From contig NC_134682.1 in the NCBI RefSeq assembly GCF_024713945.1, positions 62,001 to 126,000 of the forward strand: 64,000 nucleotides of DNA. The letters run 5' to 3'. A program made the translations under genes and the position numbers. The notes beneath the pieces were generated by a model. It was not told the DNA's origin. It saw only the letters and a list, made by a program, of their open reading frames with translations, and made no database searches. How positions within the stretch are numbered: position 1 is the first letter of the stretch; each line of letters begins with the position of its first letter. Origin of the DNA: Dermatophagoides farinae (Eukaryota > Arthropoda > Arachnida > Sarcoptiformes > Pyroglyphidae). This document shows positions 41,019 through 56,300 of this stretch, piece after piece.

Positions 41019-44000
41019 GAAGCTTAAAGAAGGTAGTCAAAAGGTAGTTTGGTTTGCACTGGCTATCTGGCAACACATCTCAACAAACAAATCTCTCTCA
41101 GCACCCATCGATGGTCGATGAACACATGAACATCAGCAAATAGCAATCATCCAAACACACAGTTGCTACCTGTCTAGCTAAATTTGATTCGACATTTATC
41201 ATCCTCATCATCATCATGGCTTGGGAGTTTTAGTCATCACTATATTCACTTAACCAATGTTTGTGTATGAGAAAGATTCAACGAATTAGCCAAGTTTTTT
41301 CCATTTTGAATGAATGTCACGATCTTTGATCCACAAGTCGTTTTTTGTTTCATTTCATTCCATGAATGCATTATCATCCATTGTGTGTGTTGTTGTCTGA
41401 TGATGAATAAATAACTATGATCCAAACGAAAAAATTCATGACATATGGCAAATTAGTGAGCACAAGAGTAAATCATTTAGCTCATACAGTCAATCAATCA
41501 GTAATTTTCAAACAAATTTGATTCCGATTAATGATGACTGACTTGGATTGATGTTATGTATGTAAACATAAACACAGTGACAGCACATTTCGATATATCC
41601 AACTGATGGCAACTCCAAAGTCTGATCTGATCTAATCTAAACTAGTATATTATTTGTAGACGAAACCCATGGGATGATCATTGTTGTTTATAATGTTTTA
41701 CACTGTGTCCATGTCGATGTCGATGTCGATCTACATTATGATTATGATTCTAGAGCGATTATCTCTTTTGCCTCCTCCACACATTCTGAATGAATGAATT
41801 TTCGTTTTCTCCAAGAGAGAAACAAAACTTTTCTTTTCTTTTTTTTAACCAATTTTTCCCACATTGATAATTTTCAATTCATTTGCTTGTGTTTTCGTTT
41901 GTTTGTTCATGTCATTTTCTCCTGTTTATATATCAAATAATATTCTTTCCTTTCCTCTCTCTTTCTGCATTCGTTTGTGTGTGTGACTCGACTGACAATT
42001 TTTCTATTCGGTTGCAGCCTGCAGAGTGTGTGTGTCTGTGTGTGTTTGTTTGGTTGATTGTAACAAATGTAAATTAATGAACAACATGATGATGATGATG
42101 ATGATGGCGATGGTTTGGGTTGTGGCTTTACCAGAAAACCAACAAGGATTTGCACAGACTTCAACGTTGGAATGAATGGCTTATTAAGATTATGGTTTAT
42201 AAAATATTGCCTGTTTATTTTGTTTGTTTTTTTTCGACTTTTGCACGCGTACGATTGTGTCTGATACCACTATCATCATTTCTAATCAACATTCATACAG
42301 ACATTCTTTATGATTAATAGTCACAATGAACATGATGACGCCTTTGAAGAATCCAGATTGCCCAATGTGTATAAATCGAATGATAATTATAGATGCTTTA
42401 CACGAATGACAATGGAAAGCAATTTGGATCTGTGTGTCTGGTGTGTCTGTCTGTGTGTGTTGTGTTGTTTGCATAATCCGAATGTAAATATATCATTAAT
42501 GACGATGATACACTAAATCCAATCATTTTTGAGGTTGTTATCGGTGTGTATTGTTGGATTCACATGAATGATCGATTTTTTTTTTGTCAATTTAAATCGT
42601 GCTGCTTTATTATTGAACAAACAAACACACATTCACAATAACAATGAAAACTTTGCTGTTTGTATTTGTTGTTGTTTTTTATTGTAATAATCATTATCTT
42701 CACCATAACAACCTCATTCAAACATTGATTTTGATCTGATATCTGATTCTTGAATAAAACAAAAACTTTCTGACAAACACAAGACGACATCGTTTGCTCT
42801 CGTTTCATTCAAATGTGTCTCTATGGGATTTCATCATAAATGGATCAAATGGATGTGCAACCATTATCATATAATGGTGACATGATTCTTCATTGCCGAT
42901 TTCTATAATCTCAATTTTTTTCTTCTTTTTTTTGGTTATCGATAATGTTGGCGCGCACAATATGCTCACCATGATCATCATACTAATGATGCAAGATTTA
43001 TTCTTCAGTCTCTTTATATGCGCACATTTAGAACATTTTGATTTATTGCCCCTGATTTGGATCGATGATGGCTGTTATCTGTGCTTTGTTTCTTGCACAC
43101 ACACACACTGTAAGTACGCGTTCGTCTATCATCGATTCACAAACATATCCAGTCCACAAATACAAATATGAAGTGTATATAACTGCTGCTGAAGAATCGA
43201 ATCGATCGAAAGTTTAAATAGATTATAAATTCTTATCACAAGCACTTGAGCTCAGCAGCAGCAGCAGCAGAAAAAAAAAGAAAAATCTGTCCACATATAA
43301 ATATGGTAAACGAATATGAATGCGTGTTTTGTTGTTGATTCTACCATCATCATCATCATTGATTCGGTTTGTATTCGGCGAAAAACCCAACCGATTTATA
43401 ATAATCTAGTGCTGTTTGAATGGAGAATTTTTTTGCGTTTTGTACAAATGGCGATTGTGAGAATGTGAATGTGAAATGGGAAATTGCATTAGAATGTTGC
43501 CAATTCAGAGGAGAAAGAGATTTGGCATTAAGGGTCGGTGGCCAATATTTTTTTTTTGATTTGGATGTTGATCCACTATGGGTCCTTGCACTCACACTAC
43601 TATTATGAGAGTCATTCACCAAGATTCAGCCAAAACAGCACAGAAAACATTTGCAGACTTATTAAAAATTCACCCACCACCACCAAACTTGTGCATAGAG
43701 TCTGGCTTTTCTGCTCGATTTTCCATTTTGTCTCCTCTTTGCTCTTGAACTTAGATTTGAATTCAATTTGAGTCATACATCTGTTTCGAGTTTTTTCTCT
43801 TTTTTCTCGTTTTTTTCTTTAAAAAATATTATTTCAATCAGAGACTCATTTTGAATTTGGCCACAAAATTATTTTAATAATGATGATGGCTGTAAACAAA
43901 CAACCGAAATGGATCCATTTGCAATTGTTAGAAGAAATAACATACATGTGTGTATTCGTGTATCACCAGATTACACAAATTGTTTGTGGTGTTTGTGGCA

Positions 44001-47000
44001 ATATTTGCAAATATATAAATCAATGATGATTGAATGACGAATTGAATTGATTGCTGAAAAGTGTATGTGTGTGGATGATCATTCAAATTTAATTATTACT
44101 AATTTCCTCTGGAAATTTGAAAAAATTTATTACTTGAAAACATTGCATAATCTAGTGATTTGTATGGTTAATGATCTTAGATTGGATCGGAATGGATGGA
44201 CAGTATTTATGATTATTATTTCAAAGTCATTTTCCACTTGAAAAGATTTTCAATGCAGATAATCTCTAAAATTATGGCTCCTTTCGACGATGAAAAGTGG
44301 ACGGCGAAAACATATTTTTCAGTTTAAAAAAGCAAAATTGTTTGTGTGTTTGTATGATTATGAAATGTGATAATCGCTAATGATGATGTCGTCGACGATG
44401 AAAAGGAAAAAAAGAAAAAAATTTATTTTTACTCATCATAATAATCATCACACACACATAGACGAATAGACAAACATAGACAAATAGTCAACAACAAGTG
44501 ATTTCATATAGAGACATGACTCTTTTCCATGATGATGATGAAGAATTCATAAAAGTAGTGTTGTATAGGTTTTGCTGCTAATGGCATGACGATTAAGTCA
44601 TTATCACATTATTTACATTAATAATAATAGACACTCTGATGATGATGATGATGATGATGATCAGGTTGCATAGATAGATAGATAGCGAATGTGCCTCAAG
44701 CATCCAACCAGAGTAATATTTATACTTGGCAGCCATGTGTTTGTGTGTGAGTTACAGCTGCTGAACGACGCGAACGCTATGGTGATGATGAACATTTGAA
44801 TATTTTCGATGAACAATTTAAGATGTGATTCTCGAAAAAAGAAAAAACACTGTTTTTTTCAAAGTTTCGCTCGAGCGAATCTTTTAGCTTCGAAAATTCT
44901 TTTTTTTGTGGACATCATCATCATCATCATCATTGAATGACAACAACATCAAGTGACAACCATAATGGAATGAGACTTGTTGTCGCCTTTTTAATCTTAA
45001 ATTCGAGAGAGATAAATAGAAATGATGAAAGTCGACAGGAAAAATAATTCTCATCTTGATGCCAGGTCCAATTTTCATTTTGTTTGGGCGACCACACCAT
45101 TTTTGTTTTGTTTTGTTTTGTTCATAACAATCATCATCACGAAATATCTTCATTCGTGTGTGTTTGTGAGTGTAGATTGCGTGTCTGGTCCACATATTCT
45201 TGATGGTTGGTGGTATATAAGGTTTGTTTATTCGTTCGTTTGCCTTATGTAATAACGATGTTAATGATTAGTTTGGATTTTTCTGTTGTTTTTTCAAGAT
45301 TCATGTTGCCTTTTACTTTTTTGTTTGTTGTCATTATTTTTTTTTCTCGTTCTGGTTATTTTGATTCACAATGTGTGTGTTTGTGTTGAACAACATTATG
45401 ATGACCGTACACTAATTGTTTGTTTGGATTGACGGATGAATCTCTCTTGATCATTTGGTTTCGTCTCTATGGCTTGCTGTTGTTGTAATGTGGCTAATTT
45501 ATGATTATTGTTATTACTTGGTTTTCTCTCCACACTGTTCATTCAACTAACAAACATTGGTACATTATGGTTAGATTTTTTTTTTGGTGACTTAGATTCC
45601 ATTCAATTCATGGGCCCAAGTCTCGTGTATAATTGTGTGTGTGTGTGTGCCATATCTTATCATAATCATTCAGTCGAAATCTCTTAAAAAATCAAATGAA
45701 CACGCGACAACACACACGGTTTGCTCCATTTTGTAACATTTGAATACGAAATGCACATTTATATTCATATGACTATCAAATGAGGATTGTAAAAAATTTT
45801 CAAAATAATCATATACTGATTATTTTGGTAGAATCAAATCTATTGGTCGTCATCATCGTTGTTTTTTGAAAACTTTAAATTTTGATGATTGCACCATGCA
45901 TTGGGAATTGGTTGTCTGGTACCACAGTCACGTGATCATTCATTCTAAAGATATCAGGTTTCCAATATTTTCCATGTCGATGATGAGACCAAAAATGTCT
46001 AGAACAAACCGGCAATACATCTCTTTTGAGATAGATGTTTTTTATCTCGACAAACTTATCTTTTGAGAAATGTATTTAAAATATTCGAAATTAGTATAGA
46101 AAAAAAAACTTTCCATTGCTGATAAAATGGCAATAATTTGACGGCAATTTAGATTTGTTTCTGCTTGTTGGTTAGTTGGTGTGCTGCTGCTGCTGGTGGT
46201 GGTAATGGGAATTGAAAGTTACCGACCACATGTATGACTTTGGATTCAAGTTTTTTTCAATTTCAAATAACGACGACATCCATCGTCATTTATGGATTGT
46301 GGAACACGTCATTCAGTCATACACTCGCACATCGAACAGGGCACGTTTTTTCGTTTTTTTTCACTTTGTCAATTCCCAGAAGACAAGAGAAAACCAAAAA
46401 AATGCAAAATGACGAACCAGAAAAATGAAAAAACAAAACAACAGTTTAATTGAATTTTGACAGTTGAATTTCTTCTGGGAATAAACACACACACACCAGT
46501 TATCCCAAATCAGAAGAAAAAAATGACGTCGTTTTCGTGATAATTTTTCAATTTTTTCGGTGCATTCATTTTCATTCCAGTCAAATTAGTTATCGTTCGG
46601 CTTTCGACAAACAAAGCCGGATATGGAAACCAAGAGGGTTTCTTTTTTCCCCGTAATCATAATGGAAGATTTGGCTGTCGTTTTTTCCATTTTCCAAAAT
46701 ATATAGAAACGAGACAGAGAGACAGTGTGGAAATGGAAATGTTCATTATATGGTTAATCGAATCATCGATGATGACAGAATTTCAAGGAATCACAGCCAT
46801 GTTTGTTTGTGTTTGGATTTTGGTTTTTCCACAAAAGTTACAAATCTTACCTTACTTTTGCCGAATCTCGTTGATAGCAAATGTTTGTTTGTTGCCATCG
46901 AAATTCACTTTGCCTGTCATTGGAATCATAGTAGTAGTACATAATAACATCATCATTGGCTTATATTGGTCCGCACTAATTATATTTGCACTTGTCGTCG

Positions 47001-47359
47001 TTTATCTTGCTTTTTCTGGCCATTCCTTTCCATTTTTTCTGTCTTTATTTCCAATGCCATACTCTGGATAATTTATCACAGGCGAAATAAAATAATCGAG
47101 ACCCGTTATAATTTGGTTTGCTTTGCTTTGTTTTGTCTGTTTGTTTGTTTGTTTGTTTGCACAGAAAGAATACAAACACAGATTCCTTTTGTGTGTATTT
47201 CTGTTGTTGCCATAACTAGATGATGACATGTGACATGTTTTTCGGTTATATTTGCTTTCTTAATGTTCTATGCTGTCTGTTGGTGGTGATTTTGATGATC
47301 ATTACCATCATTTGTTGTTATTTATTAATGATCGATTCGAATGTCGTCGATACATTTCG

Positions 47360-47383
47360 CACACACACACACACACACACACA
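47360..47383. repeat. (CA)n microsatellite
   Basis: An uninterrupted CA run of 24 nt within the presumed semaphorin intron. Confidence 0.95.
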
Positions 47384-50300
47384 ATTGCAGAAAGGAGGTG
47401 AAAAGATTTTTCATGTGCAAGTGTTGAAGATATTAATTGGTTTCATTTTCAATCGAGAAATATATATTTTCACCATTTCAAGATTGTTTTGTCTGCATTA
47501 ATAAATAATAATCCAACATGGCCAAACATCATTACATTATTAGCTATGAACGACAACGATAATAAGCCATATTTGTCATCCAGAGACAAACATCATTCTT
47601 TTCTTTCTTTCTCTCTATTATTATCACCCTAAGTGTTAATTGTTCATCGAGTATGTAATCCAGTATACTACCATTTTCGGCTAAAAAAAATGTGATCCGA
47701 TCCCGGTGTGTCTATTCGTCGATTGGTGATGTATTGTTTGGAAACAAATAGTTTAGATTAGTTATTGCATAATAATCACATATAATCACAATCAGTATAA
47801 TGCGACTTATGAAAATAGACTGATGGGATGGCATACACATGTGTCTTGCAATAATAAATAAGACCCACTCTCTCGTTCAGGAAATGTTCATCATCCGCTC
47901 GGTCTATTGTCGCCAATCTTATAATCCTCATCGTATGTGTTTTGCTTTTTGCTTTTTGCTTTTTGTGTCATCATCATCCGTCTAATATCTCTTCATATCA
48001 TGATTGGTTCAATGATCCATCCATTAATTCATTCATTAACAACAAACTATTCATCAATGAGGCTTTTTCCGTTCTCTCTTTTTTCGTTTCAGTTTCAATA
48101 ATAAACGTTGGTCGTTCTGGTCAAAATCATCACAATCATTGATAGTGCAGGGACATTTTTCATTTTGAGAATCTCAGTAAAAAATAACAGCAATGAATAA
48201 TTTCAACATACATTATTCATCTGTGTGGACCTTTAGTTTTTTTCCATTTTGATTCAGACTTGTCATCATGTCAATGAGAAATCTATGCCGGCTTTTTTTG
48301 AAAAAAAAAACATTGTCCGTTATGCGTGTTGTAACACGAGACCGTTTAGTTTTGTATGCAAAACGAATAAGAAAGCCAGGAGCAAAGTTCACATGTCATG
48401 CAATTGCATTGAATGTGTATGGATTCTGCTGTCATCGTCAGGATCACAGGAATGATGTTTGTTGTTGAAAAAACTAAAAATATAAATGTCATCAACATGT
48501 CATATATACCATGACCAAAACAAAACCGGGTCTTAAAATAACGGCATTTCTTTGTCCTTCTCTTTTTTTACCACTCTATGTTTTTGTCTCCAACAAACAA
48601 CAAGAATCGAACCGAAAAAGTGTTAGGTTCGATCCGGCAACATTCATTCATTCCGTCAGTCAGTCAGTCAATGAATGAGTGTGTCTTGTTGATTGTAGCA
48701 TTGACACAGTGTTGACTTTCTGAATCATCACCATCACGTTACCCGTGAAAATATTTGGTTGTTGTTTGCTTCATATATCCACCATATTCAGAATGTCAAT
48801 TCTATGTCTACACATTTGTTATGAATGAATTTGATTGATATTCATCACACACACACGTTTTTTGTGATGAAATTTGATTCACCCTATTTGGTGAATGAAA
48901 ATTCCTAGTATCTCTATGTAGTTTTCCGGTGATTGTCGTCCTCATTGTTGTTGTTGTTGTTGTTGTTGTAGTCATAATTGTTGTTTGTCATTGTAATCAC
49001 TATTGCTGTGATACTTTCTACACTGTGTTTGCTGTGTGTGTGTGTGTTGACATTGGTTATGTATGTTTTATCATCGACAAAAAGAGGAAAGACAAAATGT
49101 TTTTTTCTCTCTGGAACAGAATTCTTTACTTAGTTTCACTTCCTGAATGAATGTCGATTTTTAAATGCAATTTCAAAACAAATTCCAAACACACACACAC
49201 ACACACACGCATTCACTCATTCTGCCTAAATGATTTTGTCATCATTATGAGAAAAATAAATAAATAAATTTTTCTGATTTTTGCAACAAAAATAGAAAAA
49301 TTCATTCGGTTCAGAAAAGCGTAAAAAATAACGAAAAGTTTAGTCTCACTATTGAAAACCCATGGTGTTGTATCTCATTTGAATGTGATATTCAAATGCT
49401 TTCAAAATAGTGGGTTCATAATATCGTTGATGATGATGATGATGATGATGATGGTTACATCATTTCCGTTACATATTACATTCATAATACTGAATACTGA
49501 TATACTACTGAATACTGTTCGATTTTTTTTCTGGTCAAAACGGAATCAGTAAATTCGGCGTGGGTTATGGCTCAATGAATTCAATGACAATTCATCCATG
49601 TTTAATACACAATAATGTATTCGACCGAATGATTTAATTTTGTGTGTGTTCCATATATCAATGAAGCCGGTCTGAAGCCAGCTGGCCCGACCAACACACC
49701 CCTTGATGTAATGCAAAATGGTCCCCGTGAACAAAAAAAAATCCGGATCCGAATTTGAAATCATGAAATATGACCATTATATAATACAGTCATAGTCCAT
49801 CTGCATATCTATGTGCTTGCTTGTTTGTAATTCATTCCCTTTTTTTGTTCGAGAATCGAATTTCAAATTTTATCACAACATAATGTTATCATTATGGTAA
49901 TAATAATGGGCGATGATAACCCTTTTTTCCTTTGGACATCATCACCATCATTTGGTCAATTGGTTTGGCAAAAAATAATTTCATTTTATCTGCTGCTACT
50001 GATCCAGATTCTTAAAATATGCAAATTTCTCTTTCCGAGACATGCATTGTCATGTCATCATCATCGTAATCGTCGTTTATTGTTGTTAAATCGCTTGAAT
50101 GATCTACATTTAGTTCTCCACATTTATCCATCATGATTGTATCCATTGTTATCATTGCATCAATGAGTTTCCTTCCCCCACTATGACCGCCACCACTAAA
50201 AAATGTGCCCAAATGTCAATCACACAACCAATCATCGAATTGTCAGCAGCCAAGAAGTGAAGAGCTTTGTTTCACTCGCTAGTTAGTTATGTGTTAGAAT

Positions 50301-53300
50301 TGAAATTTGAAAAAATTTTCAATCGATTCATGTTTTGACTTGTGTATCAGATGGAATTTTCGTTCACTTTCAATTTCAATCATGTCAGTTTTTGGCTCCT
50401 GTTTGTTGGATGTTCAATTATCTTGTCTTCATGGCTGTGGCTATATTTGCTTGGTTGGTCACGGCATCATTTTCGTCGTTGTTTGGTTGGTTGAATTGAG
50501 TTGTCGAAATGGATACGATCGAGGAATCAGTTTTCTATTAGACTACCTGGCTTTTGTGTACTATCTGAATCCATTCTCGATTGATGATGACGATGTATCC
50601 TGTCCAGAAGCATGACATGACACATCATCACCATGTCGTCTTCGATTTTGTGTGTGTATCCCCACCCGAACAGGATCTTGATTTTCGTTTTTCTTTACAT
50701 TTCCAATGATCATTTTGTCCATATTTCTTCCATGGTAATTTGAATATAATAACCATACCAATCAATCTACCTTAGAGTTCGAGATTTCTTTTTAATGTTT
50801 ATATTTGCAAAAAATAATCTTAAACATTGGTGTTGATCGATTTTCTTGGATCATTGTTGTTGTTGTTGTTGTTATTGGAAATGATGAGATGTTATCTATC
50901 GAAGAAAATAAATTTTTTTCTCCATCCAACATGATCCGCCTACAGTTCAATCGTAAGATATTTTTTTGATCGTTTTTTTTGCTGTTTGATTCGATTTAAT
51001 TTAGTTTCGATTTTTTTTCGTTCGTTTTTAAATGCCTGTCAGCGGCGAATAAATGAGAATCAATGAGAGAGAGAAAATGGCCACGATTCACATCTTTAAA
51101 AAAATCGGTTCGGTCGATCGGTTTTTATTTTCGCGCTTTCACAAATTTACTCGCTCGTCGCCATAGTTTTGTTCATGAATAATAAGCCAGGTTTTTTTCT
51201 TCTATTCGAAGCCTCAAGCCATCATTATTATTAGGTGGTGGTGGTGGTATGAGATTCGATCATCAAACATCCAAACTAGCAATCAAGAAAAAAAGACTGG
51301 CCAATGTCAGTCACAGTGTTGAGCGGTTAATAGAATCATCAAGTCATTGGCTCTCTCTATGTTCGATTTGAACTTGGTCAAGTCCAATTTTATAGCTCGC
51401 TGACCATGTATTACATACAGCCCAATGGACAAGCAAAACATCCATAGTCGTTTTGCGTAAAGACGATGATTTAATGTCTTCATTTGTAAGCGCCGCACAA
51501 ACAACACAACACATAGCCAGTTTGATGATTCTCTAATTCAAACGACTTTGTCTGAGTTGAATATACCTGGTGCTGTCAGTCAGTCTGTTTTTTCGTTGAT
51601 ATAATTGACTTGATCATCATCAACCAAGTCCATTCCAGTGTGTGTGTGTGTGGACTCTTGGTTTTCACGTGAATTTTTCTTTTCTTTCTTTTTTTCTATT
51701 TGTCCATTCGTGTTCGATGCACGAACTTGGTTGGTTGGATGATAATGTTTTTAGCACCTGTCTGCGCGTCTGTCAATTGTTTCATTTTCTTTGGGCGTTT
51801 CTCTCTACCTGGAGTGTATGTGTTTCACGAATAGACCTTGTCCATTTTTTTTGTTTGTTTGACTGTTTTGGCAGTTTCGAATAATTTTGACGATAGTTTC
51901 ACCAAAGTTTCATTTACAGGATTGATCGATGATCGACGAAAATAGTATGATCACGCGTTTCGTGTATGATGATTTTTTTCCTTTCGAGCCAGTTTTTTAA
52001 GTAAATCATCAATTTCAACCCATGTGATGAAATCCCTTGGTGGTGGTGGTGGTGGTGGTTTGACCCATGGCTTTTCTTTTAATTTAATTCTCCTGAAAAA
52101 AGGTGAAAATCTAACTTATTCTATAGGCTATAAATGTGTTTTTTTTGTGAACTGGAAACTTGTTGGAAAAATTTTCATTTTTTAATTAACTTGACTTGAC
52201 TTTTGTTCTATTGTGTTTATTCGGACTATGATCGGTTTAGCTCGTTAACATTTTTTTTGTTGGTGTGTGTCATTAGATTCTTTCTCTCTCATTCTCTTAA
52301 TATGTAATTATTATGATGGAAAGATCATTGAAAATCCATCCATGTTCATTGGTAGTAGAAATAAAAAATGGTTTCGTTCCGTTGTTTCAGGTCATTACAA
52401 TTTTTTTTTTTTGAAATGAAATTGAACTGAACAAATCAGCAATCAACACCCGTACACAAAATGGCAATTGGCAATTTTGAAATGTTTGTCTGTTTGTGTG
52501 TTTGTGACAACCGAATCAAACGCATGGTATCAACTGTGTTTATTATAATGACCAGCTTTTCTCTTTGGTCGGTTGTTAATGTCTTAATTGAGTTATCCAA
52601 TTCTTTCTCTCTTTCTCTGGGTTTTATTTTCGAATAAATTGTCGACACTCGATATCTATTCGATTCAAGTCGTTTCTTTGTCGACCGGATAGTTGTTTCA
52701 TCATCATCATCATCATCATAATAATAATCATGATGATGATGATGAGTAGATGAATGAGTAGGTTGTGGTTGTTTGTCAGGTAAATTCGATACTATAGTGC
52801 ATTATAATGAGAAAAAAGTAAATGAAATTGTGTGATAGAGCAATCATACGACCTGACAACATATCTCTGACACCAAACGTGAACGAACCAATCTCAATCA
52901 TACTCTGTTGTGTTCACGTCCATGTAGCCTAAGGTGCTCTTGTCGACACAATCATCATGTATTGAAACTTTGAACAATTCTTACATTGAAATAATAACAA
53001 CAAAGCAGCTATTATCGAAACCGGCCATCCAACCAACCAACCAACCAAAGATCATCATTATTGAACACAAGTTTATCATATTTTCTTTTCTTTTTTCAAT
53101 TCCAAATTCAATGTCTTAATTTGTATGTGTCGGATGATGATGATGATGATGGCCACTGAGAAGAGGGTATTCATTTCAATCGCCCATTCGCTCTATTATT
53201 ATTACCACGATGATGATGATTGAACCAATGTACACTAGAAACAGGAATTAGTCGACATCTCTCTGTCTCTATGTTTCGCACCGATAATGAACCCTTTTCG

Positions 53301-56300
53301 GTCATGTTTTTTTCGCATTCGAGAATCTAATTAAAAAGGAATTTCAAACGTAAACAACACTATTGAGTGAAGGGTGATGAATGTATCAATCGCGATCGAT
53401 TTGTTTGCTATAGATTGATATAGATCTCATATATGGTCGAAAATAATCACAGTATGGAAATGTTTGCTGAGAAAATATTTGGGTGCCGACACCAAAACGA
53501 CAACAACGAAATTTCTTCTCCACCCAAACTTATCGAGATAGATATGCATGTTGAGAGCTGTTGAGTGATGACTTCTTAACACGCGTGAATCTCGCCTGTT
53601 TGTTTGTTCTGATTTGATATGAATTTCTTTTGTTCTTTGAAATCAACCTGGTTTATTCATCATTGTGGTGGTGGTGGTGGTGGGCAATATGAATGATGAT
53701 GATGACCCATCTATCCCCTGATGTTTATTCGATTCATTTATACTCCACACACACACAAGCCATTCGATTATTATAGGATTGGATATATTCATTTTTTAGT
53801 CCAAAATTTTCTTTAAGCTTTTCTTTCATTCGTTATCCTATTCATTTTATTACGATGGCGGTAAAACAAAAATGAATATATATGGCTTGCAGAACAACAA
53901 CAAAATTTTGGCAAGTTTTTTTTTAAATCTTCAGATTCGAATGGATGAAAAAAATCAAAATTGCCATTTTATGCGCAAGTGATGATGATGATGGTGGCCG
54001 AGAAACATTCAACATTCAACATTTATTCAGACTAGCATCACGATTTTATTATTATTATTAATTCATGATTGAATTGAATTTATCACCATCCAAACACAAT
54101 CTGAAGCATGCCATAAGTTGTTTGCAAACACAACAACAAAAACAAAAACAAAAGCCATATTGGAATGTTATTGTTGTGTGCTCATCATCATAATGTTGAT
54201 GACCATTATCCGTTTGCACGATACACAGCCTTGTGGAATTCCTCAACAATATCCAGGATTCTAGCCATGGAATTTCATTCTTTTTTGAGCACAAGCAGAG
54301 AAAGTAGGAAACTGCATTTTTTAATTTCTCCAAAAAACCGATATAGAAAATTTTTTCAATTCAATCATGTTTGGATATGACCAACACAAAATGTCATGAT
54401 ATAAACGCATTTGATGATGAGAATTTAAAAAATCAAAAATCAAATGAACATAATCTATCTATTGCAAACAGAGATAATGCTTTGCTATGAAAAAAGTTTG
54501 AAACCATTCGAATGATATGATCTCACACACACTCAAGGGCATTTGGCCGAAGATTTTTATTTACCATTTCATTTCAGGAGTGTTATGATTATTGTTATCT
54601 TCAATCGATGGTTATTATGATAACCAAGACAGATAAACATGAGACATTCCAATCATACCATTCAATGTTTTGTCTCTCCCTTTTTTAATATCCGATCTGT
54701 ACATCATCAATGTCATTGTCTCATTGTGTCGGTGACACTTTTGGTTTAGGTTGTCGTGATTTCTTTCTTTTTTTGGACTGATCCAATTGTCACAACACTT
54801 TACATTTTGAAAAAATCTTTTTTGATTGAATAATTCATATGATTCAATGATGTATTGCTTGCTGCTGTCGGTGGCGGTGGTGGTGGTTTATATTATTGAT
54901 TTACTTTGCTTTCAATTCAACTGAAATAGACACACATGTTTTATTCAAGGTATATGGAATAAATCTTTTGATTCATATTTATTTTATATCATGATGATTG
55001 TGGGAAAACTTTGCGTTTTTCTCGTTTCAAATTCTGTACACGATTTTCTCAGTTATGTTTCTAGCTGATGATGATGATGATGATAATGTTTGATATTTGA
55101 AAGTGCAAACAAAATATTCACAAACATTCATCCATTTGCTGATGATCCAAAATCGATTTCAAACACTGATTCCAGAGAGAAGAGTGAGAGCCGTAGCCCT
55201 TCAGCTGAATTTTTCTCAATAAAGTTATCGATTTTAATGGTTTTTCCTGTGTTTTTGAATTTATCGCGAATCCATTTCCATTTTTTTAAATTTGATTTTT
55301 TTCAAGAGTGGAATTCATGTGCATTTATTTCAGTTTCAAACTGAGTCCATTTAAACACGTTCTGGGTTTAAACTAAACCAGAAAAAATTGAACTCACGAA
55401 CAATAATTTCAATTTGACTACAATTTGTTTGATTGATTTGTTACATAATGATGATTATTATTATTGTCACAGTTGCTTTTCTATGTACTAATACAGTGAA
55501 CAAAACCGAATACTGCAATCATCAACAAACCATCATCCAGAGCTTCATGATGTTGTTGATAGCTTCGAATGACAAATTCACATTTTGTTTATGAACAGAA
55601 TTGAATTGAAAAATTTTTAAATCAAATTTCTCTCTCAGTCGTCCATTCTATCTATCTATTTTAACGATCTCCTACTGTTCAAATTTTTCTGCTTGTTATC
55701 GATGATGTAATGATGGCCTGTTTGTACATTTTTGGTTTTCGATTTCACTTTTTTTTTGCTTCTTCATCATGATGATTCTCATCTCTTGATTCTCGAAATG
55801 TTGGGAGTGTTGTCCTCCATCATGCTATGCAAAGAAATTTCTCTAGTCATCATTATTGTTATGTGCATCGAGGGGGTGTTTGATTTGATTTTTGTGTTTT
55901 TAATTCTTTATTCAATAATATTCCCGTCGACCTTGCCGCGCGCGCGAGCTTTCCATTTGTTGCTTTTCATTTCATTTCATTTCAATAATGATGCCAAACA
56001 TTGTTGTTGTCCATACACACGATCCATAGCCAATAGCTTAAGGCAATCCGGTCTATCATATCTATGCAATTGGTGATGATGAGATGAAATGACCTTATCT
56101 GACATCTTCATCAACAACAGATACAGAGTGGTTGTGGTGGTACACTCAGCTTGCTTTTTCTTGCCTTGCCGCGCACAACCACTCATTATCGGCCTGTCCA
56201 TTTGTTTGTGTGTGTATGGATGTAGAGATCTTAGAAATCGGGGCCCAAACATTTTCATTCCTGTTTGTGATTGATGATTGACTTGATGGTGATCACCACT

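Noticed and set aside
46727-47071. Hydrophobic 114-codon frame resembling a membrane protein
   Set aside because: The hydrophobicity comes from T-rich non-coding DNA; there are no loops with conserved motifs and overlapping frames are equally open.
49655-49750. Short GC-rich patch open in more than one frame
   Set aside because: No frame resembles a known protein and no splice or start context supports an exon.
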